Assembly (NCBI GenBank): GCA_947453295.1
Contig: CANGGD010000009.1
Span: forward strand, 1 to 35,425
Direction of reading: 5' to 3'
Length of the DNA stretch: 35,425 nucleotides
DNA from: Chitinophagaceae bacterium
Lineage (GTDB): Bacteria; Bacteroidota; Bacteroidia; Chitinophagales; Chitinophagaceae
This document shows, one piece after another, positions 24,549 to 34,656 of the stretch (its first letter is position 1; each line of letters opens with the position of its first letter). The notes under the pieces are model-generated. The model did not search any database. It saw only the letters and a program-made list of their open reading frames with translations, and was not told the DNA's origin. A program made the position numbers and the translations under genes.

Positions 24549-25430
24549 TTAACCTTGTAATGCAGCTGCTCCACTTACAATTTCTGTTAATTCTGTAGTA
24601 ATTGCTGCTTGACGAGCTCTGTTATAACTGATTTTTAGAGATTTCAATAATTCATTAGCATTATCACTTGCCTTATCCATAGCTGTCATTCTAGCGCCAT
24701 GCTCACTTGCGTTTGCATCAAGAACCGCTTTGAATAATTGAGTATTCAAAATCTTTGGCATTAATTCAGCAATTAAAACCTCTTGATTTGGCTCAAAAAT
24801 AAAATCAGATTTTTTTGAATTTTTTTCAGTTGCCACTTTTTGTATCGGCAAAAAAGGTTCTGCTATATATACCTGTGAAGCGGCATTTCTAAACTCACTG
24901 TAAATAATTTCAACAGCATCTACTTCTTTATTAGCAAATGCATCTGTAGCATATTTCGCCGCAGATTGAACAGTTTCAAACTTTAAATTGGTAAAAAGAT
25001 CCCAATAATTATTTATTACATGATAACCGTTTTTTGTAAAATGCTCATACCCCTTCTTGCCAATAGTTAATATTTTGACATTACCCTTGCTAGATTGAGT
25101 AGAATATTTTTCTTTAATTAATTGCTTTGTTAGCTTAATCAAATTGCTATTATATCCTCCGCACAAGCCCCTATCACTTGTAATTGCTATAATCAGTACG
25201 TTTTCAACGGGCCTTTCATTAGCTAAATCCATTGACATATCCCCTTCACTACTGCTAACTATATTGCTTAGCATCTCTTGTAATTTTTTTGCATAAGGGC
25301 GCATTTGTGTAATGGCATCTTGAGCACGACGTAATTTAGCCGCACTTACCATTTTCATTGCCTTAGTAATTTGCTGAGTGCTTTGAACACTTTTTATTCT
25401 ATTTCTTACTTCTTTTAATGCACCACTCAT
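24549..25430 (-). CDS. atpG: ATP synthase F1 subunit gamma
   Basis: 293 residues from the ATG at 25430. The gamma subunit is the rotor shaft of F1 and couples proton flow to ATP synthesis. The N-terminal helix SGALKEVRNRIKSVQSTQQITKAMKMVSAAKLRRAQ (split at residues 2-37), the Rossmann-like middle (ITSDRGLCGGYNSNL) and the C-terminal helix (ASEHGARMTAMDKASDNANELL, split, then YNRARQAAITTEL) are all present. An upstream in-frame ATG at 25505 adds 25 hydrophobic residues absent from the family and precedes the predicted promoter core, so it was rejected. The gene lacks its usual partners atpA and atpH upstream. Confidence 0.97.
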   Translation of the reverse strand: MSGALKEVRNRIKSVQSTQQITKAMKMVSAAKLRRAQDAITQMRPYAKKLQEMLSNIVSSSEGDMSMDLANERPVENVLIIAITSDRGLCGGYNSNLIKLTKQLIKEKYSTQSSKGNVKILTIGKKGYEHFTKNGYHVINNYWDLFTNLKFETVQSAAKYATDAFANKEVDAVEIIYSEFRNAASQVYIAEPFLPIQKVATEKNSKKSDFIFEPNQEVLIAELMPKILNTQLFKAVLDANASEHGARMTAMDKASDNANELLKSLKISYNRARQAAITTELTEIVSGAAALQG

Positions 25431-25484
25431 TTTTATATCAATTTGAGAAATTAAACATATAAGCAAAAACCCTTGCTCGAGTTG

Positions 25485-25492
25485 CAAAAGTA
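25485..25492 (-). promoter_or_regulatory. -7 promoter element for atpG (TACTTTTG on the minus strand)
   Basis: The plus-strand CAAAAGTA reads TACTTTTG on the minus strand, a TAnnTTTG match. CAA triplets at 25503-25509 could provide the TTG -33 element at a rather short spacing of 14. Transcription would start near 25478, about 48 bases before the atpG start chosen here. Confidence 0.5.
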
Positions 25493-25702
25493 GGGTAAAT
25501 GGCAAACAAATCCATTGAAAAAAACGGATAATTTCACTAAATCTTTCCTGTCCACATATCTCTATAATTTACGCTTAAGTAGTTGTAAAAACATAAGAAT
25601 CACTTGGCCGAAAATGTAAATTATTTACTTTTTTAAATAAATAGCTCAGGATTTTGTTATGAATAACTCTTTTAAAATGACTTTATCAGTAAAAACTTCC
25701 TT

Positions 25703-25710
25703 TACCTTTG
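25703..25710 (+). promoter_or_regulatory. -7 promoter element for secA (TACCTTTG)
   Basis: It matches TAnnTTTG and would leave a leader of about 85 bases before secA. No TTG lies at the expected distance upstream. Confidence 0.45.
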
Positions 25711-25802
25711 CCCCCTGTCAATTTGACTTCAAAAATCGTAGCATTATTTTTGACTTATTAGGCAGAACAAAATAAAACAAGTTAATATTTAAGTTTTAAA
25801 AC

Positions 25803-28800
25803 ATGATAGGATTTATTTCAAAACTATTTGGCGGAAGTAAAAGTGAAAAGGATGTAAAAAAAATCACTCCACAGATTCAGCAAATCAACCAATATTTTTC
25901 TCAGTACAATTCCCTTTCAAATGATGATTTAAGAAGTAAGACTTTTGAATTCAAAGATCGAATCAAAGCGCATCTAGAAGAAATAAACAAGCAAATTGAA
26001 GAAAAAAATATTGAAGCTGAAGCATTACCATCTGAAGAAATTGATAGCAAAGACAAGATTTACACTGAAATAGACTCATTAAAAAAAGAAAGAGACCAAA
26101 AAATTGAAGAAATATTACTTGAAATTTTACCTGAAGCATTTGCTTTAGTTAAAGAAACAGGTAATCGATTTAAAGAAAACGAAACCATCATTTCTCAAGC
26201 TACTGACCTAGACAGAACATTAGCTACTAAGAAAGACTATATCACCATTGAAGGCGAAAAGGCAATTTTTAAAAATACCTGGAATGCAGCTGGCAGTATT
26301 GTTAAATGGAACATGGTGCATTATGACGTTCAGTTAATTGGTGGCGCTGTTTTACATTCCGGAAAAATTGCAGAGATGGCAACCGGGGAAGGTAAAACTT
26401 TAGTAAGTACTTTACCTGCCTATTTAAATGCGCTTGCAGGTGAAGGTGTTCATATAGTTACAGTGAATGATTACCTCGCAAAAAGAGATAGTGAATGGAA
26501 TGGACCCATTTTTGAGTGGCTGGGCTTAACCGTAGATTGTATAGATAAGCATCAACCCAATAGCGACGCCAGAAGAAATGCATATAATGCTGATATTACT
26601 TATGGTACCAATAATGAATTTGGTTTTGATTATTTAAGAGATAACATGGTGCATCGTCCTGATGAAATGGTTCAACGCAAACATCATTTCGCAATGGTAG
26701 ATGAGGTTGATAGTGTTTTGATTGATGATGCCAGAACACCCTTGATTATTAGTGGTCCTGTTGGCCATAGCGATAATACTCAACAATTTTTTGATTTAAA
26801 ACCAAGAATTGAAAAGTTGGTGGAAGCTCAGAAAAAAGCAGTCAATCAATATTTAATTGAAGCCAAGAAAAAAATCGCTGAAGGAAATGACGACCCTAAA
26901 GACGGAGGGTTGGCGCTCATGAGAGCACATAGAGGACTCCCAAAAAACAGTGCTTTAATCAAATTTTTGAGTGAGCCGGGCATGAGAGTAAAACTTCAGA
27001 AAAGCGAAAACTATTACCTCGCTGATCAAAAGAAAGAAATGCCAAAAGTAGATGCCGAATTGTTTTTTGTAATTGATGAAAAAAACAATCAGGTTGATCT
27101 TACTGAACAAGGATTAAATCTTATTACTAAAAGCGGAGAAGACCCTACTTTCTTTGTACTACCTGATATTGCTGTTAAGTTATCCTCCATTGAAAAATCA
27201 AGCCTTAGCAGTGAAGAAAAAGTTCAGCAGAAAGATTCGCTGATTAATGAATACTCTCAGAAAGCAGAAAGAATACACACTGTTCAACAACTTTTGAAAG
27301 CTTATACTTTATTTGATAAAGATGTTGATTATGTTGTAATGGAAGGTGCTGTAAAAATCGTGGACGAACAAACAGGTCGTATTCTTGATGGCAGAAGATA
27401 CTCTGACGGATTGCACCAAGCTCTTGAAGCAAAGGAAAATGTAAAAATTGAAGCTTCCACACAAACATACGCTACTGTTACATTGCAGAATTATTTCAGA
27501 ATGTATCACAAACTTGCTGGAATGACAGGTACTGCAGAAACCGAAGCAGCAGAATTATGGAGTATTTATAAATTAGATGTTGTTACAATTCCTACTAACG
27601 TTACGGCTATACGAAAAGATGAGCAGGATATGGTTTATAAAACCAAAAGAGAAAAATATAAAGCCGTTATTGATGAAATAGAAACATTGCGCGCAGCTAA
27701 AAGGCCTACATTAGTTGGGACTACTTCAGTGGAAGTAAGTGAATTATTAAGTAGAATGCTAAAGCAAAAAGGAATTCCTCATAATGTTTTAAATGCAAAG
27801 CAACACTCAAAAGAAGCACAAGTAGTTGCAGAAGCTGGATTAGCTGGTGCAGTTACTATTGCAACAAACATGGCGGGCAGAGGTACCGATATCAAACTTG
27901 GACCTGGTGTTAAAGAAGAAGGTGGACTTGCAATTTTGGGTACAGAAAGGCATGAAAGTCGTCGTGTAGACAGACAGTTGCGCGGTCGTGCTGGTCGTCA
28001 GGGTGATCCAGGAACTACAAACTTTTTTGTGTCGTTAGAAGATGATTTAATGAGGATGTTTGGAAGTGAAAGAATAGCTGGGTTAATGGATAGAATGGGT
28101 TATAAAGAAGGAGAAGTGATTCAGCACAGCATGATTACAAAAAGTATTGAAAGAGCTCAGAAAAAAGTAGAAGAAAATAATTTTGGTATTCGTAAGAGAC
28201 TGCTTGAATATGATGATGTAATGAATAAACAAAGAAATGTTGTTTATACAAAAAGAAGTCATGCATTATTCGGTGAAAGACTTGCATTGGATTTAGACAA
28301 CGCCTTCTATGCAGTTGTTGAATCACTTGTGTTTGGAGGAAAAGATACAAGCAATTATGAAAGTTTTAAACTTAATGCGATAACACAACTAGGTTTAGAA
28401 ACAAACATCACTCAAGAAGAGTTTGAAAAAACTGAAGAAGCAATTTTAATTCAACAATTGTATGGAGAAGCAATTGCTCATTACAATGAAAGAAAAAAAT
28501 CAATAATAGAACAAACTTCACCTGCCATCAAAAATATCAGAAAAGAACAAGGAAATCAGATAGAAAATGTTTCGGTTCCCTTTACAGATGGCAAAAAAGG
28601 CATTCAATCTCTGATGAAGCTCGATAAATATTTTGAGACTGAAGGCAAAGAAATAATGAATGCTTTGGAGAGAAATATTACTTTGTCTATAATAGATAAT
28701 GCGTGGAAAGAGCATTTACGCGCTATGGATGATTTGAGACATAGTGTGCAAACAGCAGGATACGAACAAAAAGATCCACTTGTTATTTATAAAATAGAAG

Positions 28801-29129
28801 CATTCAATGCTTTTAAGCAAATGAATGATGAAGTAAATAAAGAAATTGTAAGTTTTCTATGTCATGCTGTAATTCCTTCTGAAAATAATAATAGCAATAA
28901 TATTAAAGAAGGCAAAGAGCGTAAAACAGACATGAGTAAAATGAATATCAATAAGGCAGAAATTGATGATGCTGGGCAAGATTACGCTGCAAATGAAAGA
29001 GACTATTACGATCCCTCTACTCCCATTAAACAAGACCCAATTAGAGTTGAGCCAAAAATTGGCAGAAATGATGCATGTCCTTGTGGGAGTGGAAAAAAAT
29101 ACAAAAATTGTCATGGCAAAGATGCTTGA
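25803..29129 (+). CDS. secA: Preprotein translocase ATPase SecA
   Basis: 1108 residues, longer than the roughly 900 of E. coli but normal for Bacteroidota, which carry insertions in the N-terminal region (Glu/Lys-rich segment at about 55-105) and inside NBD1. SecA drives unfolded proteins through SecYEG. Walker A is MATGEGKT near residue 193, and the DEAD-like box is MVDEVDSVLIDDARTPLIISGP. NBD2 carries ATNMAGRGTDIKLG and RRVDRQLRGRAGRQGDPG, and HSMITKSIERAQKKVEENNFGIRKRLLEYDDVMN (split) lies in the helical scaffold. The C-terminus has the zinc-binding CPCGSGKKYKNCHG, which also binds SecB in other bacteria. It shares the divergent region with atpG. Confidence 0.98.
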   Translation: MIGFISKLFGGSKSEKDVKKITPQIQQINQYFSQYNSLSNDDLRSKTFEFKDRIKAHLEEINKQIEEKNIEAEALPSEEIDSKDKIYTEIDSLKKERDQKIEEILLEILPEAFALVKETGNRFKENETIISQATDLDRTLATKKDYITIEGEKAIFKNTWNAAGSIVKWNMVHYDVQLIGGAVLHSGKIAEMATGEGKTLVSTLPAYLNALAGEGVHIVTVNDYLAKRDSEWNGPIFEWLGLTVDCIDKHQPNSDARRNAYNADITYGTNNEFGFDYLRDNMVHRPDEMVQRKHHFAMVDEVDSVLIDDARTPLIISGPVGHSDNTQQFFDLKPRIEKLVEAQKKAVNQYLIEAKKKIAEGNDDPKDGGLALMRAHRGLPKNSALIKFLSEPGMRVKLQKSENYYLADQKKEMPKVDAELFFVIDEKNNQVDLTEQGLNLITKSGEDPTFFVLPDIAVKLSSIEKSSLSSEEKVQQKDSLINEYSQKAERIHTVQQLLKAYTLFDKDVDYVVMEGAVKIVDEQTGRILDGRRYSDGLHQALEAKENVKIEASTQTYATVTLQNYFRMYHKLAGMTGTAETEAAELWSIYKLDVVTIPTNVTAIRKDEQDMVYKTKREKYKAVIDEIETLRAAKRPTLVGTTSVEVSELLSRMLKQKGIPHNVLNAKQHSKEAQVVAEAGLAGAVTIATNMAGRGTDIKLGPGVKEEGGLAILGTERHESRRVDRQLRGRAGRQGDPGTTNFFVSLEDDLMRMFGSERIAGLMDRMGYKEGEVIQHSMITKSIERAQKKVEENNFGIRKRLLEYDDVMNKQRNVVYTKRSHALFGERLALDLDNAFYAVVESLVFGGKDTSNYESFKLNAITQLGLETNITQEEFEKTEEAILIQQLYGEAIAHYNERKKSIIEQTSPAIKNIRKEQGNQIENVSVPFTDGKKGIQSLMKLDKYFETEGKEIMNALERNITLSIIDNAWKEHLRAMDDLRHSVQTAGYEQKDPLVIYKIEAFNAFKQMNDEVNKEIVSFLCHAVIPSENNNSNNIKEGKERKTDMSKMNINKAEIDDAGQDYAANERDYYDPSTPIKQDPIRVEPKIGRNDACPCGSGKKYKNCHGKDA

Positions 29130-29149
29130 TAATTAAAATAAATTTTTTT

Positions 29150-29614
29150 GTGAAAAAAATACTTTTGTTTTTCCTGTTTATCAATGGAATAGTTTCAAGT
29201 GTTGAAGCACAGGAAATTATTTCCGATACAATTACGGGCACCAATTCAGTAATTCACAAAGATGAAAGAATTGATTTACTCAGTAATAAAATGATAGAAT
29301 ACAATCAATATCTTTCTACAAAAACTAAAATGGTGAACGGTTGGCGATTGATGTTGCTCAATACAACCGACAGAGCTTTGGCCATGAAAATCAGAACTAC
29401 ACTACTACAAAAATTTCCAGACCAAAAAGTATATCTTGTTTTCTTGTCTCCTTATATCAAATTAAAATTTGGAAATTTCACTGACAAGGCCGAGGCTGAA
29501 AAACTAAGAATGCAATTAATAGATATGAAATTAGTTGATGGAAATATTTATATTGTAAATGATAGTGTAGAACAAAAGCCATCTGCAAAAACAATGATCA
29601 ACGCTGAAGATTAA
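29150..29614 (+). CDS. Exported SPOR-domain protein
   Basis: 154 residues from a GTG at 29150. An earlier ATG at 29075 would place 25 non-signal residues before the signal peptide and overlap secA in another frame, so it was rejected. The signal peptide is KKILLFFLFINGIVSSVEAQ. The middle is polar, and residues about 66-135 form a SPOR domain (GWRLMLLNTTDRALAMKIRTTLL, split, then YIKLKFGNFTDKAEAEKLRMQL). SPOR domains bind denuded peptidoglycan glycans, usually at division sites. It begins 20 bases after secA, so co-transcription is likely. Confidence 0.86.
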   Translation: MKKILLFFLFINGIVSSVEAQEIISDTITGTNSVIHKDERIDLLSNKMIEYNQYLSTKTKMVNGWRLMLLNTTDRALAMKIRTTLLQKFPDQKVYLVFLSPYIKLKFGNFTDKAEAEKLRMQLIDMKLVDGNIYIVNDSVEQKPSAKTMINAED

Positions 29615-29745
29615 TTTATTTTATTTGGTCATTAATACCTGAAAATCAACTCCCTAAACAATTTTATTTTAGTAACTTGCACCCAATGCATAATGAACTA
29701 GTTTTTTTACAAAAACTTTTTTTTTAAGTTATTAAAAACAGAATT

Positions 29746-32079
29746 ATGGCAAAAGAATTTCGTAAACAGGAAGCGTTAGAATATCATGCAAAAGGCAGGC
29801 CTGGAAAGATTGAAGTTGTTCCATCAAAAGAAGCAAAGACACAAAGAGATCTCTCACTAGCATATTCTCCAGGAGTTGCTGAACCTTGTAAAGAAATTGC
29901 AGCAAACCCCGATGATGTTTATAAATACACAGCTAAAGGAAACTTAGTTGGCGTTATTAGCAATGGATCAGCTGTACTTGGTTTAGGAAACATAGGACCA
30001 GCCGCAGGCAAGCCTGTTATGGAAGGGAAAGGTGTTTTGTTTAAAATTTTTGCTGATATAGATGTGTTTGATATTGAAATAGATGAAACAGATCCGGTTA
30101 AATTTGTTCAAATTGTAAAATCACTTGAGCCAACTTTTGGTGGTATAAATTTAGAAGATATAAAAGCACCTGAGTGTTTTTATATTGAACAGGAATTAAA
30201 AAAACAATGTAATATTCCTGTTATGCACGATGACCAGCATGGTACAGCCATCATTTCATCTGCTGCACTCATCAATGCATTAGAAATTCAAAAAAAGAAA
30301 ATAGATAGAGTTAAGATAGTGGTAAATGGAGCCGGCGCTGCAGCCATGGCCTGCATTAGATTATACGAATCGCTTGGTGCAAAACCTTCCAATTTTATTT
30401 TATTCGACAAAGATGGATTGTTATACAAAGGGCGCCCTGACATTGAGGATTTTAAATTGCCATTTTGTGTTGATTTAAAATATAAAGGACTAACACTAGA
30501 CAAAGCCATGAAAGACGCTGATGTGTTTCTTGGTTTAAGTATTGGGAATGTTGTTACACAGGATATGATTAAATCTATGGCGAGAAACCCTATTGTTTTT
30601 GCAATGGCAAATCCCGATCCTGAAATCACTTACGACAAAGCCATGTCGGTTAGAAAAGATTTGATTATGGCTACTGGCAGAAGTGATTATCCCAATCAGG
30701 TAAACAATGTATTGGGGTTTCCTTATATTTTTCGTGGTGCGCTTGACGTTAGGGCTAAACAAATTAACGAGGCCATGAAACTTGCGGCTGTTCATGCATT
30801 AGCTGAATTAGCCAAATCTGCTGTTCCAGATATTGTGAATCTTGCTTACAACGACAATAGCATTTCATTTGGACCAACTTATATTATCCCAAAACCATTT
30901 GATCCAAGATTATTAGCTACCGTTGCTCCAGCAGTTGCTAAAGCAGCTATGGATAGTGGTGTGGCTAGAATTAGTATTACGAATTGGGAAGAGTATGCTA
31001 TTGAACTCAACAAAAGACTAGGACTCGATAATCAGTTGAGTAGAGTGCTCATCAACAAAGCAAAAAACAATCCTAAGAGAATCATTTTTGCTGATGCTGA
31101 AAATTTAAAAATATTAAAAGCAGCGCAACAAGTACTTGAAGAAGGAATTGGATTTCCTATATTATTAGGAAGCGTGAAAAAAATTCAAGAAATAGCAGAT
31201 GCTAATTCAATTGACATTGAGGATATGCCCATAATAAATCCTCAAGATGATGAGCATGATGAATTGAGAAAAGAATTTGGAGAAATCTTTTTCTCTAAAA
31301 GAAACAGAAAAGGAGTTAATAGATATGAGGCATACAAAGCAATGAAAGACCGAAATCATTTTGGTTGCATGATGCTTGAAACAGGCGAGGCTGATTGTAT
31401 GATTAGTGGATTAAGTAAAAATTATCCTGAAACCATTAGACCAGCCTTACAAATAGTTGGAACAGATACCGGCGTTAAAAAAATTGCAGGGATGTACTTG
31501 TTGTTTACAAAAAGAGGTCCGTTGTTTTTAGCAGATACCATTGTAAACTTCAATCCTACTGCTGAAGAACTAGCAGAAATAACCATTTTAGTAGCTAAAG
31601 AAGTAAAACAATTTAATATCACTCCAAGAATTGCTATGCTTTCTTATTCAAACTTTGGAAGCAGCAATGCGCCAGAAGCTGTGTTAGTGCGTCAGGCAAG
31701 AGAACTGGTTAAACAAAAGCAACCCAATTTAGTATGCGATGGTGAAGTACAAGGACTAGTTGCATTTAACAAAGAAATTCTGAAAGAAAATTATCCATTT
31801 ACAGAATTACTAAATGGAGAAGTGAATACATTAATCTTCCCAAATCTAGCTGCTGGTAATATCGCACACAATCTTTTACAGGAGATAGGCGGTGCCGATA
31901 GTATAGGCCCTATTTTATTGGGATTAAAAAAACCAGTGCATGTATTGCAACTTGGAAGTTCCATTCGTTCTATTTTTAACATGGTTGTTATTGCTGTGGT
32001 AGATGCGCAAACAAAAAATAAAACCAATGCTCAAGAAGCAGTTAAAAAAAGCAAGTGGTGGAAACGAAAATCTAAATAA
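29746..32079 (+). CDS. maeB: NADP-dependent malic enzyme with phosphotransacetylase-like domain
   Basis: 777 residues in two parts, as in MaeB. Residues about 1-430 are the malic enzyme, which decarboxylates malate to pyruvate: [57 protein letters not shown] and the dinucleotide fold [15 protein letters not shown], then AMANPDPEI. Residues about 445-765 are a phosphotransacetylase-like domain ([53 protein letters not shown]). In known MaeB that domain is regulatory (acetyl-CoA sensing) rather than catalytic. It precedes the Mla genes by 9 bases, so the three may share a transcript. Confidence 0.96.
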   Translation: MAKEFRKQEALEYHAKGRPGKIEVVPSKEAKTQRDLSLAYSPGVAEPCKEIAANPDDVYKYTAKGNLVGVISNGSAVLGLGNIGPAAGKPVMEGKGVLFKIFADIDVFDIEIDETDPVKFVQIVKSLEPTFGGINLEDIKAPECFYIEQELKKQCNIPVMHDDQHGTAIISSAALINALEIQKKKIDRVKIVVNGAGAAAMACIRLYESLGAKPSNFILFDKDGLLYKGRPDIEDFKLPFCVDLKYKGLTLDKAMKDADVFLGLSIGNVVTQDMIKSMARNPIVFAMANPDPEITYDKAMSVRKDLIMATGRSDYPNQVNNVLGFPYIFRGALDVRAKQINEAMKLAAVHALAELAKSAVPDIVNLAYNDNSISFGPTYIIPKPFDPRLLATVAPAVAKAAMDSGVARISITNWEEYAIELNKRLGLDNQLSRVLINKAKNNPKRIIFADAENLKILKAAQQVLEEGIGFPILLGSVKKIQEIADANSIDIEDMPIINPQDDEHDELRKEFGEIFFSKRNRKGVNRYEAYKAMKDRNHFGCMMLETGEADCMISGLSKNYPETIRPALQIVGTDTGVKKIAGMYLLFTKRGPLFLADTIVNFNPTAEELAEITILVAKEVKQFNITPRIAMLSYSNFGSSNAPEAVLVRQARELVKQKQPNLVCDGEVQGLVAFNKEILKENYPFTELLNGEVNTLIFPNLAAGNIAHNLLQEIGGADSIGPILLGLKKPVHVLQLGSSIRSIFNMVVIAVVDAQTKNKTNAQEAVKKSKWWKRKSK

Positions 32080-32088
32080 ACAACAAAA

Positions 32089-32826
32089 ATGAATTTCTTC
32101 AGTCACTTTGGTGCCTACGTTATGATGATCAGGGATATGTTTCATAAACCCGAGAATCCGAAATTGTATTGGAAAGAATTCATGCACCAATGTGTTGAAA
32201 TAGGCATTCGTTCTCTGGGTATTGTTTGTATTATTTCTGTTTTTATGGGGGCTGTTAGTGCTTTGCAAACAGCCTATCAAATTAGCAGTCCGCTGGTATC
32301 AAAATATATTATCGCTCAAATCATTAGAGACACAGTAATTTTAGAATTCTCTCCTACTTTGATTTGTGTAGTATTAGCGGGTGTGGTGGGAAGCAAAATC
32401 GCTTCAGAATTAGGCAACATGCGTGTTAGCGAACAAATAGATGCACTCGAAATAATGGGAATAAACACAAAAACATATTTAATACTTCCTAAAGTTGCGG
32501 CTGCTGTTTTTACTATTCCGATGTTAGTGGTTTTATCAATGGTATTAGGTGTTTTAGGTGGCAGAATGACCGTATCATTAGCAGGTATTATTTCAACAGA
32601 TACTTATGATAAAGGACTGATTGAGCTTTTCAAACCCTATAATGTATTCTTTGGACTAACAAAATCATACACATTTGCTTTTTTAATAAGTTCAATTCCT
32701 GCTTATTTTGGATATAATGTAAAGGGCGGCTCCCTTGAAATTGGCAGAAATAGTACTACATCCGTAGTAGTTAGTTGTGTGGTAGTTTTATTGGCCGACT
32801 ATATCTTAGCAGCTTTACTTTTATAA
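32089..32826 (+). CDS. mlaE: MlaE-type ABC transporter permease
   Basis: 245 residues with five or six hydrophobic helices and the MlaE family core: FMGAVSALQTAYQIS, LEFSPTLICVVLAGVVGSKIASELGNMRVSEQIDALEIMGIN (split, the family's most conserved block) and LPKVAAAVFTIPMLVVLSMVLGVLGG (split). It is the membrane part of the Mla or Mce-type system that moves phospholipids between the membranes of diderm bacteria. It ends 3 bases before the ATPase gene. No MlaD/Mce substrate-binding gene follows within the window, so that partner must be elsewhere. Confidence 0.94.
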   Translation: MNFFSHFGAYVMMIRDMFHKPENPKLYWKEFMHQCVEIGIRSLGIVCIISVFMGAVSALQTAYQISSPLVSKYIIAQIIRDTVILEFSPTLICVVLAGVVGSKIASELGNMRVSEQIDALEIMGINTKTYLILPKVAAAVFTIPMLVVLSMVLGVLGGRMTVSLAGIISTDTYDKGLIELFKPYNVFFGLTKSYTFAFLISSIPAYFGYNVKGGSLEIGRNSTTSVVVSCVVVLLADYILAALLL

Positions 32827-32829
32827 ATT

Positions 32830-33600
32830 ATGATTGAATTTAAAAACATAGTTAAACGATTTGAAGACAAGCTAGTACTTGATAACGTAAGTCATGTAAT
32901 GAAATCCGGCATGTCTAATTTAATTATTGGTACAAGCGGTAGTGGTAAAACTGTATTACAAAAATGTTTAGTAGGATTGTTTGAACCTGATGAAGGTGAT
33001 ATCATTTACGATGGTAAAAGTTTTACTAAAATGGATGATGAAGAAAGAAAGTTATTACGACAACAAATTGGCATGTTGTTTCAAGGCTCTGCTTTATTTG
33101 ATAGTATGACTGTTCAAGAAAATGTGAAGTTTCCATTAGATATGTTTACGAATGATTCAAATCAACAAAAACTTAAGCGTGTGAATGAAGTACTAGAAAG
33201 AGTGAATTTAATAGGCGCAAATAAAAAATATCCATCAGAAATTAGTGGGGGTATGAAAAAAAGAGTAGGTATTGCTCGAGCGATTGTACTCAATCCGAAA
33301 TTTCTTTTTTGTGATGAGCCAAATTCCGGTTTAGATCCACAAACTTCTATGTTGATTGATAAATTAATTTATGACATTACCAAAGAAAACAACATTACAA
33401 CTATTATCAATACCCACGATATGAATAGTGTGATGGAAATAGGTGACAATATTCTTTATTTGAAAAATGGGAAAAAAGAATGGAGTGGTAATAGCAAAGA
33501 CATTATTTTCTCAGAAAATAAAAATTTAAATGAATTCATATTTGCCTCAGAATTTTTACAGGATGCTAAGCAAATGAGGATGATGGAATTGAAGAAGTAG
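32830..33600 (+). CDS. mlaF: MlaF-type ABC transporter ATP-binding protein
   Basis: 256 residues, a complete ABC ATPase. Walker A is GTSGSGKT (34-41), the Q-loop is [19 protein letters not shown], the signature is [14 protein letters not shown], Walker B is [13 protein letters not shown] and the switch His lies in NTHDMNS. The SGGMKKR signature and [11 protein letters not shown] are characteristic of MlaF-like ATPases. It powers the adjacent MlaE permease for phospholipid transport. It is 3 bases after mlaE and clearly co-transcribed. Confidence 0.95.
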   Translation: MIEFKNIVKRFEDKLVLDNVSHVMKSGMSNLIIGTSGSGKTVLQKCLVGLFEPDEGDIIYDGKSFTKMDDEERKLLRQQIGMLFQGSALFDSMTVQENVKFPLDMFTNDSNQQKLKRVNEVLERVNLIGANKKYPSEISGGMKKRVGIARAIVLNPKFLFCDEPNSGLDPQTSMLIDKLIYDITKENNITTIINTHDMNSVMEIGDNILYLKNGKKEWSGNSKDIIFSENKNLNEFIFASEFLQDAKQMRMMELKK

Positions 33601-33645
33601 TGCATTTATTACAATAAAGAGGTTTCAAAAATGGGCTAAGACCCC

Positions 33646-33653
33646 TATCTTTG
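33646..33653 (+). promoter_or_regulatory. -7 promoter element for sucD (TATCTTTG)
   Basis: It matches TAnnTTTG followed by C, 35 bases before the start codon, implying a leader of about 28 bases. The -33 region shows GGTTTC rather than TTG. Confidence 0.5.
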
Positions 33654-33688
33654 CAAAAATTTATTTTTCAACTTTCTTAATAAATATC

Positions 33689-34564
33689 ATGTCAGTTTTA
33701 GTAAACAAAAATTCTAAAGTTATTGTACAGGGTTTTACCGGTACGGAAGGTACATTTCATGCTACACAAATGATTGAATATGGAACCAATGTTGTAGGTG
33801 GCGTAACTCCAGGTAAAGGCGGTTCTACTCATTTAGAAAAACCAGTTTTTAATACCGTTGCAGAAGCAGTTAAAACTGCAGGAGCAAATGTAAGTATCAT
33901 ATTTGTTCCCCCTGCATTTGCAGCAGATGCTATTATGGAAGCTGCTGAAGCGGGTATTGAATTAGTAGTTTGTATTACTGAAGGAATTCCTGTTCAGGAT
34001 ATGGTTAAAGTGAAAAGTTATTTAAATGGTACTAAAACAAGACTAATTGGACCAAATTGTCCTGGTGTAATTACTGCAGAAGAATGCAAAGTGGGGATTA
34101 TGCCTGGGTTTATATTTAAAAAAGGTAGAATAGGAATCGTTTCAAAATCTGGAACATTAACCTACGAAGCAGCAGATCAGGTGGCAAAAGCAGGTTTAGG
34201 AATTTCTACAGCTATTGGAATAGGTGGCGATCCAATTATTGGAACCACAACTAAAGAAGCGGTTGAGTTATTAATGAACGATGATGAAACTGACGCAATT
34301 GTTATGATAGGTGAAATTGGTGGTGGAATGGAAGCAGAAGCCGCACATTATATAAAATCTACAGGCAACAAAAAGCCAGTTGTAGGTTTCATTGCCGGAC
34401 AAACAGCTCCTCCAGGTCGTCGTATGGGACACGCTGGTGCAATTGTTGGTGGTGCCGACGATACAGCAGAAGCTAAAATGAAAATCATGGGAGAATGCGG
34501 AATACATGTAGTAGCTAGTCCTGCAGATATTGGAAAAACAATGGCAGAAGCAATAAAAAAATAA
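33689..34564 (+). CDS. sucD: Succinyl-CoA synthetase subunit alpha
   Basis: 291 residues. With the beta subunit (SucC) it interconverts succinyl-CoA and succinate while making ATP or GTP in the TCA cycle. CoA-binding motifs [19 protein letters not shown] (split) and [18 protein letters not shown] are followed by [18 protein letters not shown] and the phosphorylated histidine His248 in [12 protein letters not shown]. sucC is not adjacent, so the two subunit genes are separated in this genome. The gene has its own promoter core and a strong terminator. Confidence 0.97.
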   Translation: MSVLVNKNSKVIVQGFTGTEGTFHATQMIEYGTNVVGGVTPGKGGSTHLEKPVFNTVAEAVKTAGANVSIIFVPPAFAADAIMEAAEAGIELVVCITEGIPVQDMVKVKSYLNGTKTRLIGPNCPGVITAEECKVGIMPGFIFKKGRIGIVSKSGTLTYEAADQVAKAGLGISTAIGIGGDPIIGTTTKEAVELLMNDDETDAIVMIGEIGGGMEAEAAHYIKSTGNKKPVVGFIAGQTAPPGRRMGHAGAIVGGADDTAEAKMKIMGECGIHVVASPADIGKTMAEAIKK

Positions 34565-34602
34565 TTCTTTAAAAGATATTATTACAATAATTAGAATTCA
34601 AT

Positions 34603-34638
34603 AAAAAATAGCGTCGAAAAATTTCGGCGCTATTTTTT
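34603..34638 (+). terminator. Rho-independent terminator after sucD
   Basis: A long hairpin of 16-17 bp: AAAAAATAGCG at 34603 pairs with CGCTATTTTTT ending at 34638, a T/G wobble follows, then CGAAA pairs with TTTCG around a short AA centre. Seven Ts follow the stem. Located 39 bases after the sucD stop. Confidence 0.92.
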
Positions 34639-34656
34639 TGAATAATTATTAATTTT

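Larger units (their letters stand above)
25431..25802. other. 372-base divergent intergenic region between atpG and secA
   Basis: No gene or stable hairpin was seen. It holds promoter cores pointing each way (25485-25492 on the minus strand, 25703-25710 on the plus strand) and is very A+T-rich toward secA. No riboswitch or secM-like coding frame was recognised. Confidence 0.6.

Noticed and set aside
25431-25505. Longer N-terminus for atpG
   Set aside because: The extra 25 hydrophobic residues are not part of the gamma subunit, and the upstream ATG precedes the predicted promoter core.
29075-29149. Longer N-terminus for the SPOR-domain protein
   Set aside because: It overlaps the end of secA out of frame and would bury the signal peptide behind 25 unrelated residues.
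30288-30629. Minus-strand 113-aa frame inside maeB
   Set aside because: It is antisense to the dinucleotide-binding region of a full-length malic enzyme.
31924-32280. Minus-strand 118-aa frame across the maeB/mlaE junction
   Set aside because: It covers parts of two unrelated, strongly supported plus-strand genes.
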